Source of the DNA: a virus
Length of the DNA: 32,742 bases
Direction: 5' to 3' (one strand)
Virus record (IMG/VR): IMGVR_UViG_3300022696_000210
Location: 1-32,742 of that record
Positions 9,001-15,982 of this stretch are shown piece by piece. The notes beneath the pieces were generated by a model. It was not told where the DNA came from. It worked only from the letters and a program-made list of their open reading frames with translations, and did no database searches. Numbering within the stretch: position 1 is the first letter of the stretch; every line of letters begins with the position of its first letter. Made by a program: the position numbers and the translations under genes.

Positions 9001-10027
9001 CACCCTTCCTTTTGATGCTTTTTTTGCCGTTCATTTCTTAATAAAATAATCTCTCTTTTAATTATTGGGAGAAATCGAGAATCAAATCCTGTCAGGGATG
9101 GAGAGAGTCCCATTTCAATTAATTCATATTTTTCTAATAGGTGTCCGGCATATTGGATATAAGGAACAATAGAGGTATAGGATATATACTCTTTTTCATA
9201 TTCGCATCCCTGGCAGGAACTTTCCGACATTTTTCTTTTATCGCATTCTGGACCAGGGCAGCCGGGTTCACTTTGTCTCAATAGGAACCTGACTGCCTGT
9301 GTCAGTTTCCCTTAGCCTCTATAATATTTGAGTTCATGTACTCAAACAGTGCCCGAATAGCATTGGTTTTGTGAAGTGCTGGGATATTATCTTTCCCAGT
9401 AATAGTATATCCTTTCGTATCTATTATTAGATTATCGTACAATTCACAGAATATTGTTGCACTGGGTTTTGATTTCAATATCACTTTATTCTTTTTTGGG
9501 ATAGGTATTGGAGTTGTAGTGTTTTCGTAAATTTCAAACTGGTTTTCATCCGGCTGCCGGAAAACATGTGACTGTAAAAGTGTAATCCCCACCTGGTTAG
9601 CAACCGTATAAATAACTATTTGGTCATCGGTACAGTCTACTATTTGGTCATTACCGAAAAAATCCGGGATTTCTGATTCACTTATAGACTTAACTTTTGT
9701 AATTTCAGTTGCCACTATAAGTTTATCCATTATTGGGGTTTTTTCTTTCCACTTTTTTTCATCTTGGAAGCTGTACCCAGATACCTTTTTAATTATCTTT
9801 TCCCAAAGGAATATTAGCCTTTTATTTTGGCTTTTTGGATTTTTTAATCTTTGCTCCCCATTTAGGTTAGATGAGGTTATTTCTTCAGGGAAATTAGTTT
9901 CAAGAGCTTTAATATTGTCAAGTGTAAGTTGAGATACGGTGTGAGTAAACGTTTTTTTTCCTCTCTCTATAGAAATTATATAATCTGCTTTTGGGTCAAA
10001 TCCTTCTTTTGTTTTTACTTCTGGCAT
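9000..10027 (-). CDS. Tail assembly chaperone, frameshifted long form (GT-like)
   Basis: A -1 slip at G GGA AAC (9311-9305) moves ribosomes from the 241-aa frame into an open frame that continues to 9000, giving a 342-aa fusion. This is the established architecture of lambda G/GT-type tail chaperones, which sit just upstream of the tape measure as here. The extra C-terminal part (about 100 aa) contains C-P-G-P-E-C and C-Q-G-C pairs, a possible zinc site, then a helical segment. The second frame has only a TTG (9281-9279) with no good ribosome site, so frameshifting is the best explanation for its expression. The end overlaps the tape measure ATG by one base. Confidence 0.8.
9302..10027 (-). 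CDS. Tail assembly chaperone, short form (G-like)
   Basis: The 241-aa product made when ribosomes do not shift; it terminates at the TGA at 9304-9302, immediately after the slippery heptamer. It has an N-terminal strand-rich part (YIISIERGKKTFTHTVSQLT) and a helical C-terminus (NAIRALFEYMNSN). It is longer than lambda G (140 aa). The family was not recognised from sequence. The assignment rests on its place between tail tube and tape measure and on the shift site. It has an AAGGAGAT-type ribosome site. These proteins coat the tape measure during tail assembly and are not in the virion. Confidence 0.78.
   Translation of the reverse strand: MPEVKTKEGFDPKADYIISIERGKKTFTHTVSQLTLDNIKALETNFPEEITSSNLNGEQRLKNPKSQNKRLIFLWEKIIKKVSGYSFQDEKKWKEKTPIMDKLIVATEITKVKSISESEIPDFFGNDQIVDCTDDQIVIYTVANQVGITLLQSHVFRQPDENQFEIYENTTTPIPIPKKNKVILKSKPSATIFCELYDNLIIDTKGYTITGKDNIPALHKTNAIRALFEYMNSNIIEAKGN
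9305..9311 (-). promoter_or_regulatory. Programmed -1 ribosomal frameshift site GGGAAAC
   Basis: On the minus strand the zero-frame codons AAG GGA AAC TGA present G GGA AAC, a canonical X XXY YYZ heptamer; lambda's is GGGAAAG. After the slip the frame reads CTG ACA CAG and stays open into the downstream frame. Two short stems are possible downstream: CTGAC with GTCAG right after the slip, and GGTTC (9289-9285) with GAACC (9269-9265). Either could stimulate shifting. Confidence 0.82.
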
Positions 10028-10037
10028 ATTTATCTCC

Positions 10038-11084
10038 TTATGCTGGTAAATCTAAATAAGATTGTGTTATATTGGTTATGATTGCCTCATATGGTGCACC
10101 GAGTGTGTCATCCCATTTCAATTCGGTACTACAATCATAACAGGTCATACCATCTTCCTCACTGGTTTTTACTTCTTTTATTACTACTTGTGGGAAAGAT
10201 AGGCTTAATCCATGTTTATAAGTATCTTCGATCAAATCTCCTTCAGCAGTAAATGTTACTGCTTTAACTTCATTTGTTAAGCTATCCGCTTCAATAGTGG
10301 AATCGGTTTTCATAGCCATTTTCCAGGAAAGTTCTACTGAGCGGGACGATACAAGACAGCGTCCTCTAATTTGAGGTGCATCTTTGTTAGAGTTTAAACG
10401 TCCACTCCCTGGGAAGTAACCATCCTTCTCGTTTAGTTCGTTTGTGTGTTTGAATGAGAAACTTTTCAATTCAGCAGAAATATTAGAGGCTCCCCACAAT
10501 AACTGTACATCAGCAAATATAAGGAAAGAAGCCGGACCAGGTGCAGGCATTGTTATGGTTGATGTTTCAAAAAAGCCTGAGCCTAACATCTCTACTGATA
10601 CTTTTAGTTGTTCTTTGGTTTTCCCAGTTATGGTGATTGATTTAATCACCATATCCCTAAATTTCGTTTGAACGCCGGTTGCTAATTGTTCGACATAGGA
10701 AAAAGATGGAAGTTGTTTTCCAATACTGGGGTCATTTATATCCATCATTTTAATTGTGTGCCGGTAGGCGGTTGTGCTATCGGGTTGTGAAGAAACGCAT
10801 GAACCATTTAAGAATGCCAATGCCCATCCAAGGATAAATGATGAGCTATCGAATGTCAGTGAGCCATTAGTGGAAATACCTTTATTTTTAACATACGTGG
10901 CAAACTCATGGCCTTTTCCGGCCATGCTTTTGTTATTCCATTTATCTAAGGGTTTCTCAATTTTGTTGCCTTCGTATGGGTGCGCTATAGTAATAGATGT
11001 ATCTGGTAACGCGGTCCCATAACTTGTTTGTTGGTTAGTTGAGAAAGCCCCACGTATAGCTTTTGGACTTACAAAATTACCCAT
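10038..11084 (-). CDS. Major tail tube protein
   Basis: A 348-aa protein in the tail tube position, followed by the chaperones and tape measure. It has a strand-rich layout of the tail tube type. A segment near residues 145-172 (VIKSITITGKTKEQLKVSVE, then MLGSG) matches the central beta-hairpin region of siphophage major tail proteins, and DSSSFILGWALAFLNG (about 79-94) matches the N-terminal helix found in tubes that contain a two-domain repeat. It is larger than lambda V (246 aa), so it probably carries an extra surface domain. Its start overlaps the preceding 76-aa gene by 8 nt. Many copies would stack into hexameric rings along the tail. Confidence 0.8.
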   Translation of the reverse strand: MGNFVSPKAIRGAFSTNQQTSYGTALPDTSITIAHPYEGNKIEKPLDKWNNKSMAGKGHEFATYVKNKGISTNGSLTFDSSSFILGWALAFLNGSCVSSQPDSTTAYRHTIKMMDINDPSIGKQLPSFSYVEQLATGVQTKFRDMVIKSITITGKTKEQLKVSVEMLGSGFFETSTITMPAPGPASFLIFADVQLLWGASNISAELKSFSFKHTNELNEKDGYFPGSGRLNSNKDAPQIRGRCLVSSRSVELSWKMAMKTDSTIEADSLTNEVKAVTFTAEGDLIEDTYKHGLSLSFPQVVIKEVKTSEEDGMTCYDCSTELKWDDTLGAPYEAIITNITQSYLDLPA

Positions 11085-11307
11085 TTCTACCTCCTTTTTT
11101 AGTTGCTGTGGGAGCGGTTTGGGTTTCAGATTCCGTTTCTTTTAAATCCTTACTTTCTGTCACATCAAACAAATCCTTTAAAAATGGGAAGTCACGGTCT
11201 AAACATGTATAGGGAGGATTTCCTATAAGGATAATTTGGTTGTTTGATATGGTAACCCTGTTAGGCTTTTTTTTACCTTTTTTTAGGTCTATTGTTATTT
11301 GTTTCAT
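11077..11307 (-). CDS. Small hypothetical protein upstream of the tail tube gene
   Basis: A 76-aa protein with a basic N-terminus (KKGKKKPNRVTI), a short strand-rich core and a Thr/Glu/Lys-rich, probably disordered tail. The TAAGGAGTAACAA site before its ATG is strong. It overlaps the tail tube start by 8 nt, implying coupled translation. I do not recognise it. Small proteins in this slot in other phages are neck or tube accessory proteins, but there is no direct evidence here. Confidence 0.7.
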   Translation of the reverse strand: MKQITIDLKKGKKKPNRVTISNNQIILIGNPPYTCLDRDFPFLKDLFDVTESKDLKETESETQTAPTATKKGGRNG

Positions 11308-11317
11308 TTGTTACTCC

Positions 11318-11779
11318 TTAAAATATTTTTGGTTTTAGTCGCACAGAATAGGGAAGAATATGTTCCCGGAAAAATCCCTCCCTATCCTTGTATTTTTTGT
11401 TTTTGTATTCGACCGGCTGGGTTTCGTCATATCGGATATCTAAATTAGTGGTGGCCTCTCCGAAATTGAATAAAGAAAGAGATACATCTTCAATCATTTT
11501 CATAATCCCCACCTGGCCGGATTCAGTTCCAATTATTGAAAGCCTTTGATTGAAATTTCTTACGATACAGACAATATCTACTCCGATGGTAAGTTGTTCT
11601 AGTCTATTTGCTATTAAATCTTTATCTCTATTTGTGGGAGAAATGCATATACAGTAATTTTCAAAGGTAGGGAGTGTATCAGATGGGTATAAATCAATAT
11701 ACACCGCTTCAATATAGGTAAGGGTGGTATCAGTTTTTAACCAGGTTTCAAGTGTTTCTAGGAGTTTATATGGGGTCAT
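11318..11779 (-). CDS. Putative tail terminator / tail completion protein
   Basis: A 153-aa protein. It starts with a helix (YKLLETLETWLKT), has a strand with IEAVYIDLYPSD, then repeated strands typical of the tail terminator fold (lambda U or SPP1 gp17-like: helix, beta sheet, helix). It is one of two consecutive genes with this general pattern, directly before the tail tube module. Terminators cap the tail tube and join it to the head. The family call rests on position and secondary-structure pattern, not on a signature motif. Confidence 0.5.
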   Translation of the reverse strand: MTPYKLLETLETWLKTDTTLTYIEAVYIDLYPSDTLPTFENYCICISPTNRDKDLIANRLEQLTIGVDIVCIVRNFNQRLSIIGTESGQVGIMKMIEDVSLSLFNFGEATTNLDIRYDETQPVEYKNKKYKDREGFFREHILPYSVRLKPKIF

Positions 11780-11781
11780 GA

Positions 11782-12192
11782 TTATCTCCAGTATTTTCCA
11801 GTGAATTTCAGTATGAATGAACGGGCTTTTTTTCCACCATGATTGAACCTATTCCCATCGGATTTCATGATTTTCCCGGATATTAATTGTCCGTTAAGTT
11901 TTAAATCTGAACGCAAAGTGATAAATAAGCGGAAGGCAATGTTTTCAACTTCGGTTTCAGTCTCGGCTTCTGTTTTATCCTCAAACAGCAAAATCACACC
12001 GATATCGCATGTCTGTGTTATCCCGGTATATGTACATCGTCCGGCTGATGTATGAGCGGCTTCCTCTTCATCCAAAACCACAAAGCAAGTATTATCTATC
12101 CCGCTATCATATTTAGTGTATATTTTTTTTATTTCGGGGTATTCGGTATTATTGTCATCTATATATCCTTTTAGGTAGTCTGCCAGTGTCAT
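11782..12192 (-). CDS. Putative tail completion / neck protein
   Basis: A 136-aa protein that begins with a helix (TLADYLKGYIDD), then a strand (KKIYTKYDSGIDNTCFVVLD) and a long strand-loop-helix segment around ETETEVENIAFRLFITL. The order resembles minor tail or terminator proteins of the lambda U/Z kind. It lies 2 nt from the next gene, between the gp10-like neck protein and the second terminator-like protein. One of the two may be the true terminator and the other a neck protein; the sequence alone does not say which. Confidence 0.5.
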   Translation of the reverse strand: MTLADYLKGYIDDNNTEYPEIKKIYTKYDSGIDNTCFVVLDEEEAAHTSAGRCTYTGITQTCDIGVILLFEDKTEAETETEVENIAFRLFITLRSDLKLNGQLISGKIMKSDGNRFNHGGKKARSFILKFTGKYWR

Positions 12193-12199
12193 TTTTATG

Positions 12200-12748
12200 T
12201 TACTCCGAATTTATTTTCTCAATTTCTCTCTTGAAAATTTGAGGTGCTTTTTCAAGACCAGCTTTCAATCCAGCCGGCATAAAGGGATTAGGTTTCATAC
12301 CTGCGCTTGAACGGGCATATACAACTTGCCCTTTCAAACGAGCTTCTTTCCATGCCTGGGGGGTCTTAGGACGTGGGGTATTTGGACTTTTCATCCATAC
12401 AAGGACTTTTTTTCGTTTTGGGAAAATTCTTTTTCTCCTTCCGGGGCCGTGAATGCCTGTCCCCACCACGACAAAACGGAAGTAATCCTCTCCGGTTTCC
12501 GGGTTCAACGCGGTTCCGGTAAGGACGCCCTCGATATAATCACCGGATTCCCTTACATCCCAATCGATTGCTCCGCGTCCACCAGAGGCCCCGGCTATTC
12601 TTCCCGATGAAACCGGGGCACGTTTCCGCGCCTCTTTCCGGCATTCTTCCATTGTCTGTCCAGTTGCGTTCAAACAGGCCTTTTTGAATTGTTCCGGGGC
12701 TTCTTTTATAGCTTTGAGGTCTTTACTGAATACAACGTCTGTGCTCAT
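12200..12748 (-). CDS. HK97 gp10-like head-tail joining protein
   Basis: A 182-aa protein with the gp10 pattern: an N-terminal helix with ARKRAPVSSGRI (about 40-51), a central strand region, a VVGTGIHGPGRR turn (about 94-105) and a C-terminal PNPFMPAGLKAGLEK (about 153-167), which matches the P-x-P-F-x-x-P-A motif typical of the family. These proteins sit at the neck, between the connector and the tail. It follows the connector gene with 4 nt between them. Length is slightly longer than HK97 gp10 (about 130-150 aa), with the extra sequence in a Pro/Lys/Arg-rich loop. Confidence 0.8.
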   Translation of the reverse strand: MSTDVVFSKDLKAIKEAPEQFKKACLNATGQTMEECRKEARKRAPVSSGRIAGASGGRGAIDWDVRESGDYIEGVLTGTALNPETGEDYFRFVVVGTGIHGPGRRKRIFPKRKKVLVWMKSPNTPRPKTPQAWKEARLKGQVVYARSSAGMKPNPFMPAGLKAGLEKAPQIFKREIEKINSE

Positions 12749-12752
12749 TTTC

Positions 12753-13187
12753 TTATGCTTGAACGGGTAGTACCGGTTTGGAGGGAACGTACTTAGATAC
12801 CCCTTTCCAGGCGTCTGCCCAAAACGTCTTTTTCATTGCCAGGATTTCGGCGGGCTTTGCCACTCTAATCGTTGACCCGCCAAATTCCCGGTCACCGTCG
12901 GTTCCTAAAAGGATTCCGAAATCGCTTACATGGATGTTAATCTCCGGCAGTAGAAAATACCAGGTAAGTTTCCCTTCAGCGCCCCGGAAAATTTTAGCTT
13001 TCAAGAGTAATAATGGATCCGGATATGTTGCTTCAAGTGTTTCTTTGGCTTCGTCATAGCTATCATTAGAAATCCAGCTCCTTAACTCGTTTTCCGCAAA
13101 AAGCAAAGCAGTTTCAATTTGTGAGTTAGTGGGCTTGGACGGAAGGGAATTATTATCCTTGAAGGATTCGACTGATGTTAATGGCAT
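12753..13187 (-). CDS. Head-tail connector (head completion) protein
   Basis: A 144-aa protein directly after the capsid gene, in the adaptor slot. The N-terminal half is helical with acidic residues (QIETALLFAENELRSWI, DEAKETLEATYPDPLLLLKA), like head-tail adaptor proteins (HK97 gp6, SPP1 gp15), which bind the portal from below. The C-terminal half is strand-rich and unusual for the family. The end reads SKPVLPVQA. No motif gives certainty; the call rests on position and helical pattern. Confidence 0.55.
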   Translation of the reverse strand: MPLTSVESFKDNNSLPSKPTNSQIETALLFAENELRSWISNDSYDEAKETLEATYPDPLLLLKAKIFRGAEGKLTWYFLLPEINIHVSDFGILLGTDGDREFGGSTIRVAKPAEILAMKKTFWADAWKGVSKYVPSKPVLPVQA

Positions 13188-13204
13188 TATTTCACCCTAT
13201 TAAG

Positions 13205-14317
13205 TTACTCAGTCGGTACCATGTAGCTTGCAAAGCCGTTGGAAGCGAAGGTAAGGTTGGAATCAATTACTACAGAAGACTGGCGCATAAGTTTTTGATA
13301 GCTTAATCTTTCGTTCCAGTTCATCACTATTATCCGCTTAGAATGAAACTGATCTATATTGAGAGTAAGGCCCTCTCGAAGGTATTCAGCTACACTCCCT
13401 CTTCTTGAAATCAAAGAAACTCTTCCGGCTCCGACATCGTCACAGATAAGCCCCTCGCTGGGAATCAGGTTCCTTCCCGAAATCTTAAATGAGTAAAGAG
13501 GTTTCCCTTCATAGGGTCGTTTCATTTCGTCGAATTCGCTAATATCGTCAATAATATCTTCGGGTCCGACAGCAACAGTAACAGGAAAACCTAATCTCGC
13601 CATCCGCAGACAGGGAGTCTTAATATCACGAAAAGTCAAACCCGCCTCTGTATCCCTTACACCGAGTATATTAGCACTATTAACCACTTTTTGTTTTGTC
13701 AATATGTCAGTTGCCCCATCTCCGTTTATTACTACATCGACCACCCGGCGTAATTTACCTCTATTGGTAGCTAATGCGTATATTGCAAGAAAATAATTCA
13801 AAACTGGGAGCCTTGTGTCCGCAATCGTATTGTAGGGGATTTCAATAGTGTCGCCATAGTCTTCGGGGGTTGTATACTTTCCCTTAATATTAATCTGGTG
13901 TGTACTGGGAGTTTCACCAGGTGCCAGCCTTTTTTCCTTCTTTCTTGTGTCTGTGAACGTTGACTCTACATAAGGTTGCAGTACCGTTGCACTGGTGTCA
14001 ATTTGTGAATAGGCAAGCAGTGTCCGATAATCGGCATCATCATATAGAGCCTCAAAAAGAGCTGGAAGTACAGTCTCCCGAAAAAGGAATCCATAGGCCG
14101 GCTCCCTAACAGCTGCATCAACAATTTGCGACACAGTTGTGTTGTAGTAGTCAAACCCCATTTCATAATAATATTTTTCAAGCTGTGTGTCCTGGCTGCC
14201 AAATTCCGGGAATTCTTCCGAAAGGAATTGCCGCAAAAAGATATTTTCACCATTCAATCTCCTTTCGTTCATCTGGGAGTGTAATCTCTCTATACTCATA
14301 TTATCAGTTAAAGGCAT
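13205..14317 (-). CDS. Major capsid protein, HK97 fold
   Basis: A 370-aa protein in the capsid position, after the protease-scaffold and decoration genes. The family pattern is visible: an extended N-arm, a spine-like helix (about 155-185, including IPYNTIADTRLPVLNYFLAI), an A-domain stretch with DVVINGDG (about 199-206), a GFPVTVAVGPEDI-type strand, and a C-terminal strand-rich end with WNERLSYQKLMRQ. It has no long N-terminal delta domain like HK97's, which fits a separate scaffold supplied by the nested gene upstream. It is expected to be the most abundant virion protein. Confidence 0.82.
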   Translation of the reverse strand: MPLTDNMSIERLHSQMNERRLNGENIFLRQFLSEEFPEFGSQDTQLEKYYYEMGFDYYNTTVSQIVDAAVREPAYGFLFRETVLPALFEALYDDADYRTLLAYSQIDTSATVLQPYVESTFTDTRKKEKRLAPGETPSTHQINIKGKYTTPEDYGDTIEIPYNTIADTRLPVLNYFLAIYALATNRGKLRRVVDVVINGDGATDILTKQKVVNSANILGVRDTEAGLTFRDIKTPCLRMARLGFPVTVAVGPEDIIDDISEFDEMKRPYEGKPLYSFKISGRNLIPSEGLICDDVGAGRVSLISRRGSVAEYLREGLTLNIDQFHSKRIIVMNWNERLSYQKLMRQSSVVIDSNLTFASNGFASYMVPTE

Positions 14318-14327
14318 ATGTTCCTCC

Positions 14328-14726
14328 TTATTTTAGAAGAATTTCAAAAGTGTCGCCGGCACTTGCTGCGCTGGTTAATGCGACACCTCGAACTAATCCG
14401 GGGTCATCCGTGCCGGGTACAAATGCGGCGTAACGTTGTGTAGTTCCATCGGGGGAACCTACCTTGACTCGGTCTCCGGCAGTTATTGCCCCGGATGCTA
14501 TACCGGTTCCCCGGTGGTTGTATTGGCCGTCTACGGATATCCCCGCACGGCCTGGGAAACCTTCGGTGGGTGCCGAAAAGAGCGTTCCAATAGCAAATTC
14601 ATCAGCCCCGGCAATAGTAGCGGACAGGTTATCATCTATTTTCATTTGGGAATTTAGGGGGTGCTCATCTTCCACATCCAGGCCGATAATCCAGCGGTAG
14701 GGATTCATTTTCTCTATTGTGGTCAT
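14328..14726 (-). CDS. Capsid decoration / head stabilisation protein
   Basis: A 132-aa protein between scaffold and major capsid genes, the slot of lambda D-like cement proteins. It contains ASGAITAGDRVKV and a final GVALTSAASAGDTFEILLK, the A-x-x-x-G-x-x-V and G-x-A-x-x-x-A-x-x-G-D patterns of the beta-rich DUF2190-type capsid decoration proteins. It has no Cys and few hydrophobic residues. It would bind the outside of the expanded capsid. It lies 2 nt from the protease-scaffold gene. Confidence 0.75.
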   Translation of the reverse strand: MTTIEKMNPYRWIIGLDVEDEHPLNSQMKIDDNLSATIAGADEFAIGTLFSAPTEGFPGRAGISVDGQYNHRGTGIASGAITAGDRVKVGSPDGTTQRYAAFVPGTDDPGLVRGVALTSAASAGDTFEILLK

Positions 14727-14728
14727 GT

Positions 14729-15205
14729 CTATTTCTCCTTAGAAAATCCGTACTTAATCGGTTTTAGTTTTTGCCTCTTCTCCGATTTTTTGGGTAGTGT
14801 GTCTTGTGAGCTTAACCGTGTTACATTGGTACTCCCGCAATCCTGGCATTTTAAAGGTACCAGGGAGTCAAGCTTTGACTCAAGAGAAGTAATCATTTCT
14901 CCCAGCTTCTCATATCCAGCGGTTTGGATTACTTCTTGCTGAAGGGTATCGACCTCTCCACCGCTGCTCAGTTTTTGCAGCCGGGTTACTTCGTTTCGCT
15001 TCTCTTCAATAGCCTTTTGGGATAACTCTTGTAAAGGTTTAAGCTCTTCAAGTTCGGCCTCTAAGGATTCCACCTGACTAATTAGACCATCCCTTTCTTT
15101 TTTTAGTTTTGTCAGGAAAACCTTCAACTGGTCTACCGTGGAAAATTCCTTTCCCAGGGCTTTTGTTGCCATTTCAAGAACGGCTTGGATATCTTCATCA
15201 TCCAT
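14729..15205 (-). CDS. Nested scaffold protein (internal start in the protease gene)
   Basis: In frame inside the protease gene, ATG at 15205 (codon 260) is preceded by AGGAGG (15216-15211) with 5 nt between them, the best spacing for initiation. The product would be 158 aa: MDDEDIQAVLEM, a Glu/Lys/Leu coiled coil and a basic tail with a CQDC pair. Lambda C and Nu3 use the same arrangement. Scaffold is needed in larger amounts than protease, which a second start would supply. No experimental evidence is visible from sequence. Confidence 0.72.
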   Translation of the reverse strand: MDDEDIQAVLEMATKALGKEFSTVDQLKVFLTKLKKERDGLISQVESLEAELEELKPLQELSQKAIEEKRNEVTRLQKLSSGGEVDTLQQEVIQTAGYEKLGEMITSLESKLDSLVPLKCQDCGSTNVTRLSSQDTLPKKSEKRQKLKPIKYGFSKEK

Positions 15206-15982
15206 TGTTACCTCCTGTGTTTTTTTGTTTATTTTTTGTTCAACGTAGACTGTTTTTGGCAATTTTGATTTGAATACATCTGCATAGTGTTCAAGTTTTT
15301 GTGTGACTGCGGAGGGGTCCGCCCCTGCCCATACAAGAGAAAGCTCATAGTATCTTTTTATTTCTTCTACTACGAGTCTAACAAGTTGGTTATCAACTGT
15401 TTTTCCCCAGTTCTCAAAGAATTCTTTATATTTCATGTTATGAGAGAATGAGCACTTGTATGTTAGGGTAATACTTAGGCGGTTTGCACTTCCTGCCGCA
15501 AAGTGTATTGCTATATCTTTACTATTGCTTGCAACTTTATTGACATTTATTTTTCCCCCGATTCCATCGGGTTTGGTCGAATAATCATAAAAAAAATTCT
15601 CGGCATGGCCTAAAAGGTAATTAACGCTGGGTATATGGTCGGCGTATAAAGACAATGTCTCAGGGAGTATTGATATACTGTCTTCGAGTACTTTACCTTT
15701 TGCATAATCGACCGGGGCGGTCATTTCTGTATCAAGGAATACAATATGTCTAGACAGCATCCTTGCCTCTTTTGATACAAACATATTAGTTATGTCGTTG
15801 GTATTAATTACAGCCAGTTCAGCCGGTTTTTCAGGCTCTAAAGCTGGACTCTGGATTATTTGAGGGGTTGCCGCCGGTTTATTATGGGAAATTGATGGAA
15901 TAGTGCAATCAAAGGAACAAACAAAGGTTTCTGGGTTGATTTCTATCAAGTTAGGGATTTGTACTAATTTTTCGGGTTTCAT
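14729..15982 (-). CDS. Prohead protease fused to scaffold
   Basis: A 417-aa fusion. Residues about 70-215 match the prohead protease family (S78): a conserved His in YLLGHAENF (His126), Ser residues in the ITLTYKCSFSHN region (about 161-172) and the closing ELSLVWAGADPSA (203-215), the family's E-V-S-x-V-x-x-x-A-D-P motif. Residues about 260-417 form a scaffold: an acidic start, a long Glu/Leu/Lys coiled coil (about 285-350) and a basic end with a CQDC pair. The protease cuts scaffold and itself as the head matures. The gene overlaps the portal by 4 nt (ATGA). A strong internal ribosome site allows separate scaffold production, as in lambda C/Nu3. Residue assignment of the catalytic Ser is uncertain. 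Confidence 0.83.
   Translation of the reverse strand: MKPEKLVQIPNLIEINPETFVCSFDCTIPSISHNKPAATPQIIQSPALEPEKPAELAVINTNDITNMFVSKEARMLSRHIVFLDTEMTAPVDYAKGKVLEDSISILPETLSLYADHIPSVNYLLGHAENFFYDYSTKPDGIGGKINVNKVASNSKDIAIHFAAGSANRLSITLTYKCSFSHNMKYKEFFENWGKTVDNQLVRLVVEEIKRYYELSLVWAGADPSAVTQKLEHYADVFKSKLPKTVYVEQKINKKTQEVTMDDEDIQAVLEMATKALGKEFSTVDQLKVFLTKLKKERDGLISQVESLEAELEELKPLQELSQKAIEEKRNEVTRLQKLSSGGEVDTLQQEVIQTAGYEKLGEMITSLESKLDSLVPLKCQDCGSTNVTRLSSQDTLPKKSEKRQKLKPIKYGFSKEK
15211..15216 (-). promoter_or_regulatory. Internal ribosome binding site AGGAGG for the nested scaffold
   Basis: On the minus strand AGGAGG (15216-15211), extended by T, lies 5 nt before an in-frame ATG. It is stronger than many of the operon's gene-start sites, which argues that it is not a chance match. 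Confidence 0.75.

Noticed and set aside
9000-9281. An independent 93-aa gene from the TTG at 9281
   Set aside because: The TTG has only a poor ribosome site, and the frame continues upstream to the GGGAAAC slip site, so frameshifting explains it better.
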